NCBI GenBank assembly: GCA_963975155.1 | Contig: CAXBFG010000013.1 | Coordinates: 1-31,040 of the forward strand | Length of the DNA stretch: 31,040 nt | Direction: 5' to 3' | Source of the DNA: UBA5109 sp963975155 | GTDB taxonomy: Bacteria; Pseudomonadota; Gammaproteobacteria; Pseudomonadales; Pseudohongiellaceae | Shown here: positions 24,428-31,040 of the stretch, in pieces | Layout: every line of letters starts with the position of its first letter | Numbering within the stretch: position 1 is the first letter of the stretch | Notes under the pieces: generated by a model | Databases searched by the model: none | What the model was told of the DNA's origin: nothing | Seen by the model: only the letters and a program-made list of their open reading frames with translations | Translations under genes and position numbers: made by a program

Positions 24428-25339
24428 TCATAAATCCAGGAACAAGCGCTTTGGCGCAACCCGACCATCATCCAGGATTTCACCTATACCAATAAAAATA
24501 TCTTCATTATAGAGTCGAACCAGCCCGGCAGTTGGTAAATGACGAGCGATGACAGGCTGGCCCTGCATCACAAACTCAGCAGTTGCGGCAGGCAAAATAA
24601 CCACCGGCAATTCCTGTACTGCCTGATCGGCAGGAATAAGAAACTGATCAATACCATCAAAACCCTGCTGTTCGAGGCATTGTTCAATCTCGGCAAACTG
24701 ATGCGCATCAGCAAGTGTAAACGGGCCCGCCTGGGTTCGGCGTAATGCTATAACATGCGCCCCGACACCTAATGCATCTCCTAAATCATCTGCCAGGGTT
24801 CGCACATAGGTACCCTTGCTGCAATGAATACCCAGTTCAAGTTCAACACCCTGATACTCATTCAGGGTCAATTCGAAAATTGTGACCCTGCGTGTTTTTC
24901 TCTCGACCGTTTTACCGGCACGCGCCAGTTTGTAGAGTGGAACACCCTGATGCTTTAGTGCCGAATACATGGAAGGTAGCTGCTCAATTTCTCCACGGAA
25001 TTGCTGCAGGGCCTGTTCTATATCCTCTTGCGTAATATGTTTGGCATCTGCTTCAGAAATAATCTGTCCCTGAGAATCACCACTGTCCGTTTTTACGCCT
25101 AGTTTGATAATTGTTCGGTATGCTTTATCGGAATCGAGCAGAAACTGTGAGATTTTGGTTGCCTCACCAAAACAGAGAGGTAATACGCCGGTTGCCAGTG
25201 GGTCGAGGCTGCCCGTATGTCCGGCTTTGGCAGCCTGATAAAGTTTTTTTACATTTTGCAGACTACGGTTGGAAGACTCGCCTTGCGGTTTATCCAAGAC
25301 CACAATGCCGGAAATGTTTCTGCCACGTCTTTTTTTCAT
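24428..25339 (-). CDS. truB: tRNA pseudouridine-55 synthase
   Basis: TruB makes pseudouridine-55 in the T loop of nearly all tRNAs. The 303-residue protein (E. coli 314) has the catalytic aspartate D46 in AGHTGSLDPLATG (39-51) and the C-terminal PUA-like part. It follows rbfA by 11 bases, the standard order. Normally rpsO follows directly; here the DLH gene and the whole accessory block lie downstream. No clear Shine-Dalgarno site precedes the ATG, so coupling to rbfA is likely. Confidence 0.97.
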   Translation of the reverse strand: MKKRRGRNISGIVVLDKPQGESSNRSLQNVKKLYQAAKAGHTGSLDPLATGVLPLCFGEATKISQFLLDSDKAYRTIIKLGVKTDSGDSQGQIISEADAKHITQEDIEQALQQFRGEIEQLPSMYSALKHQGVPLYKLARAGKTVERKTRRVTIFELTLNEYQGVELELGIHCSKGTYVRTLADDLGDALGVGAHVIALRRTQAGPFTLADAHQFAEIEQCLEQQGFDGIDQFLIPADQAVQELPVVILPAATAEFVMQGQPVIARHLPTAGLVRLYNEDIFIGIGEILDDGRVAPKRLFLDL

Positions 25340-25350
25340 AGCAGAATAAG

Positions 25351-25758
25351 TCAGTCCTTACTATCTTTGCTATTGTCGGTGTTTTCTTCACCAGGATGAC
25401 TATCGCTGGCAATGGCTGCATCAATCAGATCAGATAAATAGCGACCCCTGTTTAAACTGTCATCATAACTGAAGTGTAGTTTCGGGGTATTTCGTAAATT
25501 AGCACTTTTTGCCAGCAGGCTTCGTAAATAACCAGCAGCCCTGTTTAGGGCCTCCAGGCTTTCGGCCACATCATCGGCTGAAGTTTTACCCAGGACCGTT
25601 ACAAACACTTCGGCATAAGCCAGGTCGCGACTGACCTTAGCTCCGGTGACCGATACCATACCAACACGCGGATCCCGAATTTCTGCCTGAATAAGCAAAG
25701 CCAGCTCTTTCTTTAAGAGATCAGTAATTTTATCTTTGCGATTGGTTGGTCTGGGCAT
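25351..25758 (-). CDS. rbfA: ribosome-binding factor A
   Basis: RbfA helps 16S rRNA 5'-end maturation of the 30S subunit, important at low temperature. The 135-residue protein (E. coli 133) has the KH-type fold with ALLIQAEIRDPRVG near the N-terminus and the family's KLHFSYDDSLNRG motif. The C-terminal tail is acidic and serine-rich. It normally follows infB closely; here 155 bases, containing repeat element B, lie between them. The ATG lacks a clear ribosome-binding site. Confidence 0.95.
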   Translation of the reverse strand: MPRPTNRKDKITDLLKKELALLIQAEIRDPRVGMVSVTGAKVSRDLAYAEVFVTVLGKTSADDVAESLEALNRAAGYLRSLLAKSANLRNTPKLHFSYDDSLNRGRYLSDLIDAAIASDSHPGEENTDNSKDSKD

Positions 25759-25791
25759 TTGAGGATTACATTTAGAATTAAATTAAAAGGA

Positions 25792-25915
25792 AGAAAGCGT
25801 TACGAGCGCAGGCATAACGAGGAGAAAGTAAGATTTAGTGAGGGAGCTTACAAATAGTAAGTAACTGATCTAAATTTTACTTTCAACGAAGTTAGGACAA
25901 GCACAGTAGCTTTCT
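25792..25915 (-). repeat. structured dispersed element, copy B (between infB and rbfA)
   Basis: A 124-base unit with the same order as copy A. In plus-strand order: outer arm AGAAAGC (25792-25798), GTTACGAGCG, ACGAGG, a stem arm beginning AGAAAGTAAGATTTAG, GGGAGCTTAC, loop, GTAAGTAACTGA, the matching arm TCTAAATTTTACTTTC, AACGA, GCACAGTA, and outer arm GCTTTCT (25909-25915). Stem arms differ completely from copy A yet stay paired, while the fixed blocks are almost identical. The infB stop codon lies inside the outer arm, exactly as the erpA stop does in copy A. No coding capacity. Confidence 0.8.
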
Positions 25916-28448
25916 ACAATGAGCGGGCGACTTCTTTCGTCTCATACACTTCTATTTTATCGCCAACTCTGACATCCGTGTAATTTTTAACGCCTATGCC
26001 ACATTCCATGCCATTTCGTACTTCATTGGCTTCATCTTTAAATCGACGCAAGGATTCCAGTTCTCCTTCATAGATAACCACATCATCCCGTAAAACACGA
26101 ATCGGCTTATTGCGGAAGACCGTTCCTTCTATCACCATGCTACCAGCAATTGAACCAAATTTAGGCGAATTGAAAATATCCCTGACTTCGGCAACGCCAA
26201 GTATTTCTTCCTGCAGGTCGGGAGCCAACATACCCCCCAGCACAGCTTTCACATCATCAATCAGATTATAAATAATACTGTAATAACGTAGTTCCAGGCC
26301 TTCGTTTTCAACCAGAGCCTTAGCCGCTTTGTCAGCACGGACGTTGAAGCCAATAATGGAAGCCTTGGATGTTTGAGCCAACTGTGCATCGGTTTCGGAA
26401 ATTCCACCTACACCGGAAGAGATAATATTTACTGATACTTCTTCATTGCCTAACGCAGTCAATGCTGAAGTAATCGCTTCCAGGGAACCTCTGACATCTG
26501 TTTTAAGTACAATATTCAGTACCTTGACATCATCCTTGCCCATGGTGGCAAACATGCCTTCCATTTTAGCAATTTGTTGTTTGGCGATCTGATGCTCACG
26601 GAATTTGTTGCGACGGAATTCTGCAACTTCTCTGGCCTTTCTTTCATCATCAACAACAAAAAATTCATCACCTGCGTCAGGTGTCCCGTTCAGGCCGAGA
26701 ATTTCAACCGGAATTGAAGGCCCTGCAGATTTAACCTGTTTTCCATTTTCATCAATCATGGCACGTACACGACCATATTCGTGACCCACCAAAATAATAT
26801 CCGAGTTTTTCAAAGTGCCATTTTGTACCAGTACAGTCGCCACGGAACCCCGCCCTTTATCAAGACTGGATTCGATAACCACACCTGTAGCCGGGCAATC
26901 CACCACTGCTGTTAATTCCAGTAGTTCAGCCTGTAACAATGCGGCCTCAAGCAATTCCTTAATACCTGCTCCGGTATGTGCAGATACTTCAACATATTGT
27001 GTATCGCCACCCCAATCTTCCGGTGCCAGGCCTTTTGCTGATAATTCATTTTTTATTCTATCTACATCAGCGCCTTCTTTATCAATCTTATTGATTGCAA
27101 CAACTATAGGTACACCTGCAGCCTGAGCGTGTTGCACGGCTTCTTCGGTTTGTGGTTTAACGCCATCATCAGCAGCGACGACAAGAATCACAATATCGGT
27201 AGCCTTTGCACCACGTGATCGCATGGCGCTAAACGCGGCATGCCCTGGCGTATCCAGAAAAGTCAGCATGCCATGTTCTGTTTCAACATGATAAGCGCCT
27301 ATGTGCTGGGTAATTCCGCCGGCCTCTCCTTCTGTTACAGAGGATTTGCGGATGTAATCCAGCAAAGATGTTTTGCCATGATCGACATGGCCCATAACAG
27401 TTATAACCGGCGCTCTGGGTAATCTTTCACCTTCATAATTAACAGACTCAACCAGATCTTCTTCAATTTTTGTATCTGAAATAGGCTTGGCTTTATGCCC
27501 CAATTCTTCTACCAGCAATATCGATGTATCCTGATCCAACACCAGATTGATGGTTGCCATTACTCCCATATTCATCAGAGTCTTAACCAACTCGGCACCT
27601 TTAACAGACATGCGCAGCGCCAAATCAGAAACACTGATTGCTTCTGGCACTTCAATCTCCCTGGAAATAAACTCAGTCGGGAGTTCGAATTTATGTTCTT
27701 TTTGGCCGTGGCCTAGTTTGCGGGGGCCACGACGCCGACCACCACCAAAATCTTCTTCACCATCAAGAATAAAGTCATCAGTAGCCCGAATTTTGCTGTA
27801 TTTAATCTCATCTGCAGGAACTCTGCCTTTGCGTCTGGCCGCTCCCTTTTTACTCCCTTCTTCTTCAATAGTGCTGCGGAAACTTTCTTTTTTGAGCGTG
27901 CCTTTCTTGAAATCTCTTTTGATTTCAGTTTTACCATCCAGAGGCATATCGGGCAGGACAGGAGCGGATCCGGCAACTGAAGGTGTAGCCTTGGTACTTT
28001 GCCTGGCACTTTTCTCTTCCTGGACCTTTTCTTGCTCTTGCTTGCTTTTTAGTTCGGCGGCTTTTTGTTCGGCTTCTTTACGGGCTGCTTCTTCTGCCTC
28101 GACTCGATTTTTTTCAGCTTCCAGCTGTGCTTCTTCTGTACTACGCTTAATGTAGGTACGTTTCTTTCTTACTTCGACATTAACCGACTTACTGCGCCCC
28201 TGATTGTCCGAGGATTTAAGTGTACCCACAGTTTTGCGTTTCAGTGTTATGCGCCGAGGGCTGTCTTCTGCAGGACTGTCATCACCATGCTTGCCTTTAA
28301 GTGACATTAACAATTTGGTTCTTTCTTCGTTAGAAAGCGAGTCACTCACTTTAGTCTGTGGCAGGCCGGCCTCCTTGATCTGCTCAAGTAAACGTTCTTC
28401 CGGCACACCAACCATTTTGGCTAGTTCAGCTATCGTTAAATCAGCCAT
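25914..28448 (-). CDS. infB: translation initiation factor IF-2
   Basis: IF-2 is the GTPase that brings fMet-tRNA to the 30S subunit and promotes subunit joining. The 844-residue protein (E. coli 890) has an IF2 N-terminal subdomain (1-55), a charged, lysine/glutamate-rich linker (about 95-250), then the G domain with GHVDHGKT (353-360), DTPGHAAF and NKID, followed by the beta-barrel and C2 fMet-binding domains. A GAGGAAA site precedes the ATG. It follows nusA by 55 bases. Its TAG is embedded in the stem of repeat element B. Confidence 0.98.
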   Translation of the reverse strand: MADLTIAELAKMVGVPEERLLEQIKEAGLPQTKVSDSLSNEERTKLLMSLKGKHGDDSPAEDSPRRITLKRKTVGTLKSSDNQGRSKSVNVEVRKKRTYIKRSTEEAQLEAEKNRVEAEEAARKEAEQKAAELKSKQEQEKVQEEKSARQSTKATPSVAGSAPVLPDMPLDGKTEIKRDFKKGTLKKESFRSTIEEEGSKKGAARRKGRVPADEIKYSKIRATDDFILDGEEDFGGGRRRGPRKLGHGQKEHKFELPTEFISREIEVPEAISVSDLALRMSVKGAELVKTLMNMGVMATINLVLDQDTSILLVEELGHKAKPISDTKIEEDLVESVNYEGERLPRAPVITVMGHVDHGKTSLLDYIRKSSVTEGEAGGITQHIGAYHVETEHGMLTFLDTPGHAAFSAMRSRGAKATDIVILVVAADDGVKPQTEEAVQHAQAAGVPIVVAINKIDKEGADVDRIKNELSAKGLAPEDWGGDTQYVEVSAHTGAGIKELLEAALLQAELLELTAVVDCPATGVVIESSLDKGRGSVATVLVQNGTLKNSDIILVGHEYGRVRAMIDENGKQVKSAGPSIPVEILGLNGTPDAGDEFFVVDDERKAREVAEFRRNKFREHQIAKQQIAKMEGMFATMGKDDVKVLNIVLKTDVRGSLEAITSALTALGNEEVSVNIISSGVGGISETDAQLAQTSKASIIGFNVRADKAAKALVENEGLELRYYSIIYNLIDDVKAVLGGMLAPDLQEEILGVAEVRDIFNSPKFGSIAGSMVIEGTVFRNKPIRVLRDDVVIYEGELESLRRFKDEANEVRNGMECGIGVKNYTDVRVGDKIEVYETKEVARSL

Positions 28449-28503
28449 TTATTTCCTCAAAAACTCTTCGCTTTACTAATGTTTAAACTTCTTAAATGCA
28501 TGC

Positions 28504-29994
28504 TTATTCTTCAAACCATGGGGCACGTGCAGTCATAATCAATTTGGCAGCACGCTCTTCTGTCATTCCCTCAACTTCCATAAGTTCATCGATTGCCAAT
28601 TCTGCTAAATCTTCCATTGATTTTATTTTCAGTTTAGCCAGGCTCATGGCCAGGTCGTTATCCATACCTTCCATGTTTAACAGGTCGTCCTTGATGCCGG
28701 CATTACTTAATTCTTCTTCGGATGCAATCGCCTTGGTAAGCAACGCATCTTTGGCTCGCGCCCTTAATTCAGATGCAATCTCTTCATCAAAATCCTGAAT
28801 TTCAGCAATTTCTTCCAAAGGCACATAGGCGATTTCTTCCAGGCTTGCAAAACCTTCCTGTACCAGAATTTCAGCCACATCTTCATCAACATCTAAAGCT
28901 TCCATAAAGCTTGCTACCGTGCCAGCAGACTCCTTCTGGAGTTTTTCACTGGCTTGCTCTTCGCTCATGACGTTAATTGTCCAGCCAGTCAGCTCACTCG
29001 AAAGTCTGACATTCTGGCCATTTCGTCCAATTGCCTGAGCAAGATTGTCTTCGGCCACAGCAACGTCCATAGTATGTGTTTCTTCATCTACAACAATGGA
29101 AGCAACCTGGGCCGGAGCCATGGCATTAATTACCATTTGAGCAGGATTATCATCCCAAAGAATAATATCTATGCGCTCATTCGCTAATTCATTGGATACA
29201 ACTTGTACACGAGAGCCTCGCATACCCACACAAGCTCCAACCGGATCAATACGACCATCATTGGTTTTTACAGATAATTTCGCTCGCGAACCAGGGTCTC
29301 TTGCAGCGGCTTTAATTTCTATAATCTCTTCTGAAATCTCAGGTACTTCAATTTTAAACAATTCAGTCAGCATTTCCGGTGCCGTACGACTCAGCAGTAA
29401 TTGCGGTCCTCGCACCTCTTCACGCACCTCAACCAACAAAGCGCGTAAGCGATCGTTGATACGAAAGGTTTCACGCGGAATTAAATTTTCTCTTGGTAAC
29501 AGTCCTTCAGCGTTATTGCCAAGATCAACAATGACATTATCGCGAGTAACTTTCTTCACGGTGCCCGTGACAAGCTCCCCTACTTTACTGGCGTATTCGC
29601 TGATTACTATTTCACGCTCTGCCTCGCGTACTTTCTGGACAATAACCTGTTTAGCAGTTTGTGCAGCAATGCGCCCAAACTCTACGTTATCTACTTTCTC
29701 TTTCCAGATATCACCGGCTTTCAGGTTGGCATCTTTTTCATGCGCTTCTTCCAAAGTAAATTCTGAACCCAAAATAGCCATCTCATCATCAGGAACAACG
29801 GTCCAGACACGATAAGTTTCATAATCGCCAGTATCACGATCGATAACAACTTCGCATTCCGCTTCCTCATCGACATATCGTTTTTTTGTCGCAGTAGCGA
29901 GTGCTACTTCAATAGCAGCAAAAATGACGTCTCTCGATACGCCTTTTTCATTTGAAACGGCATCAGCCACCATTAATATTTCTTTGTTTACCAT
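28504..29994 (-). CDS. nusA: transcription termination/antitermination factor NusA
   Basis: NusA binds RNA polymerase and modulates pausing, termination and antitermination. The 496-residue protein (E. coli 495) shows the N-terminal RNAP-binding domain, the S1 domain (about 135-200, GELVTGTVKKVTRDNVIVDLG), two KH domains (about 205-345, with IGRNGQNVRL in KH2) and two C-terminal acidic repeats (about 360-490, LDVDEDVAEILVQEG and MEGMDNDLAMSLAKL). An AAGGT site lies 10 bases before the ATG, 13 bases after rimP. Confidence 0.98.
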   Translation of the reverse strand: MVNKEILMVADAVSNEKGVSRDVIFAAIEVALATATKKRYVDEEAECEVVIDRDTGDYETYRVWTVVPDDEMAILGSEFTLEEAHEKDANLKAGDIWKEKVDNVEFGRIAAQTAKQVIVQKVREAEREIVISEYASKVGELVTGTVKKVTRDNVIVDLGNNAEGLLPRENLIPRETFRINDRLRALLVEVREEVRGPQLLLSRTAPEMLTELFKIEVPEISEEIIEIKAAARDPGSRAKLSVKTNDGRIDPVGACVGMRGSRVQVVSNELANERIDIILWDDNPAQMVINAMAPAQVASIVVDEETHTMDVAVAEDNLAQAIGRNGQNVRLSSELTGWTINVMSEEQASEKLQKESAGTVASFMEALDVDEDVAEILVQEGFASLEEIAYVPLEEIAEIQDFDEEIASELRARAKDALLTKAIASEEELSNAGIKDDLLNMEGMDNDLAMSLAKLKIKSMEDLAELAIDELMEVEGMTEERAAKLIMTARAPWFEE

Positions 29995-30007
29995 GATCTT
30001 GCTACCT

Positions 30008-30463
30008 TCATACTTGCGAAACCAAATTCGCCTTTTCGATTAATTCATACGGTAAGGTGTATTCCTGATCACCTATAATCAGCACAACTTCATCATCTAT
30101 GACTGCTTTAAGCTGTCCACTATAATTTCTTTTCCCTTCAAAACTTTCGGTCAATTTCAGCTTTAGATGATGACCTGTATATGCCTGAAACTGTTCCAGC
30201 GTAAATAAAATCCTGTCCAGTCCGGGAGAAGAAACTTCCAGTGTGTATTCGCCACTGATCGGATCTTCAACATCCAGCAAACTGCTTATTTGCTTACTGG
30301 CTACTGCACAGTCTTCAATAAATATTCCACCTTCCTTATCCAGATAAACACGTAATACACTATGTTTACCCTGCCCCAGATATTCCACGCCCCAGAGCGT
30401 ATAACCCAAAGCACCTATAAGCGGCTCTATCAATTCTGTTAATACTGTCGCTCTACTTGCCAT
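30008..30463 (-). CDS. rimP: ribosome maturation factor RimP
   Basis: RimP is needed for 30S subunit maturation. The 151-residue protein (E. coli 150) has the N-terminal alpha/beta domain with GVEYLGQGKHSVLRVYLDKEGG, the CAVASKQISSLLDVEDPI signature and the SSPGLDR motif (about 78-84), then an SH3-like C-terminal domain. It is the first protein gene of the operon, 26 bases after a terminator-like hairpin that separates it from the initiator-tRNA region. An AAGGTGA site precedes the ATG. Confidence 0.96.
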   Translation of the reverse strand: MASRATVLTELIEPLIGALGYTLWGVEYLGQGKHSVLRVYLDKEGGIFIEDCAVASKQISSLLDVEDPISGEYTLEVSSPGLDRILFTLEQFQAYTGHHLKLKLTESFEGKRNYSGQLKAVIDDEVVLIIGDQEYTLPYELIEKANLVSQV

Positions 30464-30488
30464 AGCCCGTTCACCTTAAAACGGAAAC

Positions 30489-30510
30489 AAAAAATGGGCA
30501 CAAGGCCCAC
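30489..30510 (-). terminator. terminator/attenuator between tRNA-fMet region and rimP
   Basis: On the minus strand TGGGC (complement of 30505-30509) pairs with GCCCA (complement of 30495-30499) across a five-base loop and is followed by six T. It ends the tRNA-fMet/repeat transcript; read-through would feed the rimP-nusA-infB operon, as at E. coli metY-rimP. Confidence 0.7.
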
Positions 30511-30564
30511 TTCATTCATTCTATCTACTGCTTCCAACAGCCCCATCGAGGCAAACTACAAAAT

Positions 30565-30708
30565 TGGTAGCGGGGGCAGGAAAGGAAGCTACGACCTTCC
30601 GGGCTTATAATATAAAGAGTCGAGCCCGACGGGCTGAACCTCTTGATAACCCTATTACCTTCACTACTACCGGCTTTGCTAATACGACACTTTACCAAAG
30701 CCCAAAAT
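30565..30708 (-). repeat. tRNA-fMet-derived repeat, unit 3 (farthest from tRNA)
   Basis: On the minus strand the unit ends in CTGCCCCCGCTACCA, the 3' acceptor end of the intact tRNA-fMet. The T loop reads TTCCTTT instead of TTCAAAT and the anticodon stem CGGG/CCCG encloses an enlarged, AT-rich loop. This 144-base copy is the most diverged, with a longer insert in the loop and one T-stem mismatch. Confidence 0.75.
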
Positions 30709-30847
30709 TGGTAGCGGGGGCAGGAAAGGAAGCTACGACCTTCCGGGTTTATAAAAAGTCGAGCCCGACGAGCTGAACCTCTTTATAACCATATTACCTT
30801 CACTACTACCGGCTTTGCTAATACGACTCTTTACCAAAGCCCAAAAT
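30709..30847 (-). repeat. tRNA-fMet-derived repeat, unit 2
   Basis: A 139-base copy with the same altered T loop and the insertion GACTTTTT in the anticodon position between CTC and ATAA. The spacer part holds a conserved stem GGCTTTG/CAAAGCC (about 30672-30702) and is almost identical in all units. Confidence 0.75.
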
Positions 30848-30986
30848 TGGTAGCGGGGGCAGGAAAGGAACCTACGTCCTTCCGGGTTTATAAAAAGTCG
30901 AGCCCGACGAGCTCAAACTCTTGATATCCCTATTACCTTCACTACTACCGGCTTTGCTAATACGACTCTTTACCAAAGCCCAAAAT
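30848..30986 (-). repeat. tRNA-fMet-derived repeat, unit 1 (next to tRNA)
   Basis: A 139-base copy directly downstream of the intact initiator tRNA. T stem GTAGG/CCTGC is fully paired but the loop is TTCCTTT. Anticodon stem CGGG/CCCG keeps its sequence around the inserted GACTTTTT. The 5' third of a tRNA is only partly recognisable (GAGTTTGAGCTCGTC against GGTAGCTCGTC), so the unit is tRNA-derived and not a normal tRNA gene. Confidence 0.75.

Positions 30987-31040
<54 letters not shown>

Noticed and set aside
30564..30776. Plus-strand open frame of 70 codons with repeated peptide segments.
   Set aside because: The peptide repeat only reflects the tandem tRNA-derived units read on the wrong strand.
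30680..30970. TAATACGACTC inside the fMet repeat spacers resembles the core of the T7 RNA polymerase promoter.
   Set aside because: Only 11 bases match, the required downstream CACTATAGG part is missing, and the segment is part of the GGCTTTG/CAAAGCC stem loop of the repeat.
30565..30986. tRNA 3' repeats as att sites of a prophage or integrative element.
   Set aside because: There is no integrase, the intervals are only 139-144 bases with near-identical spacers, and each unit carries the same loop insertion; tandem duplication explains this better.

Overview
The window looks like chromosomal DNA of a gammaproteobacterium with moderate G+C. Two blocks carry gene orders typical of Pseudomonas-like and marine gammaproteobacteria: tyrS / M23 endopeptidase-anmK / erpA-bactofilin-DUF6776-argC / hemJ-hemL, and the translation operon tRNA-fMet-rimP-nusA-infB-rbfA-truB ... 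rpsO-pnp. Genus cannot be fixed from the sequence; secreted DUF6152-type proteins and a D-amino-acid operon suggest a heterotrophic, possibly marine lineage (inference). Both ends stop inside tRNA-derived repeats, as assembled contigs often do.

Layout. 1-245: stable-RNA-type promoter and tandem tRNA-like repeats (minus strand). 259-8152: tyrS (minus), M23 endopeptidase and anmK (plus, overlapping), an AT-rich trypsin-like protease gene inserted before erpA, then the minus-strand group argC-DUF6776-bactofilin-erpA. 8337-11956: hemJ-hemL-PfkB sugar/nucleoside kinase (plus), then a DUF3014 gene convergent with it. 12097-14599: terminator, pnp, rpsO with a structured leader. 14890-15213: two long palindromic elements, one holding two ACA-GGGA-TGT capped hairpins that match the CsrA/RsmA recognition consensus. 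15374-24281: accessory block separating rpsO from truB: a lone acireductone dioxygenase gene, two secreted proteins, a minus-strand operon for N-acyl-D-amino acids (M20 peptidase, dadA, YkvI-like transporter, RidA, lipoprotein D-aminoacylase), and an exported dienelactone-hydrolase-like enzyme. 24428-30463: truB, rbfA, infB, nusA, rimP. 30489-31040: terminator, three tandem fMet-tRNA-derived repeats, and the 3' part of the intact initiator tRNA.

The most unusual content is non-coding. (i) Two independent tandem arrays of altered tRNA copies, both with an enlarged anticodon loop. (ii) A 124-125-base element present twice (5348-5472 and 25792-25915), each starting exactly at a gene's stop codon; fixed motifs are joined by stems whose sequences differ but stay paired. 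(iii) A three-way-junction palindrome with CsrA-type hairpins. The D-amino-acid operon is a coherent pathway: periplasmic deacylation or dipeptide cleavage, uptake, oxidation by DadA, and imine clearance by RidA.
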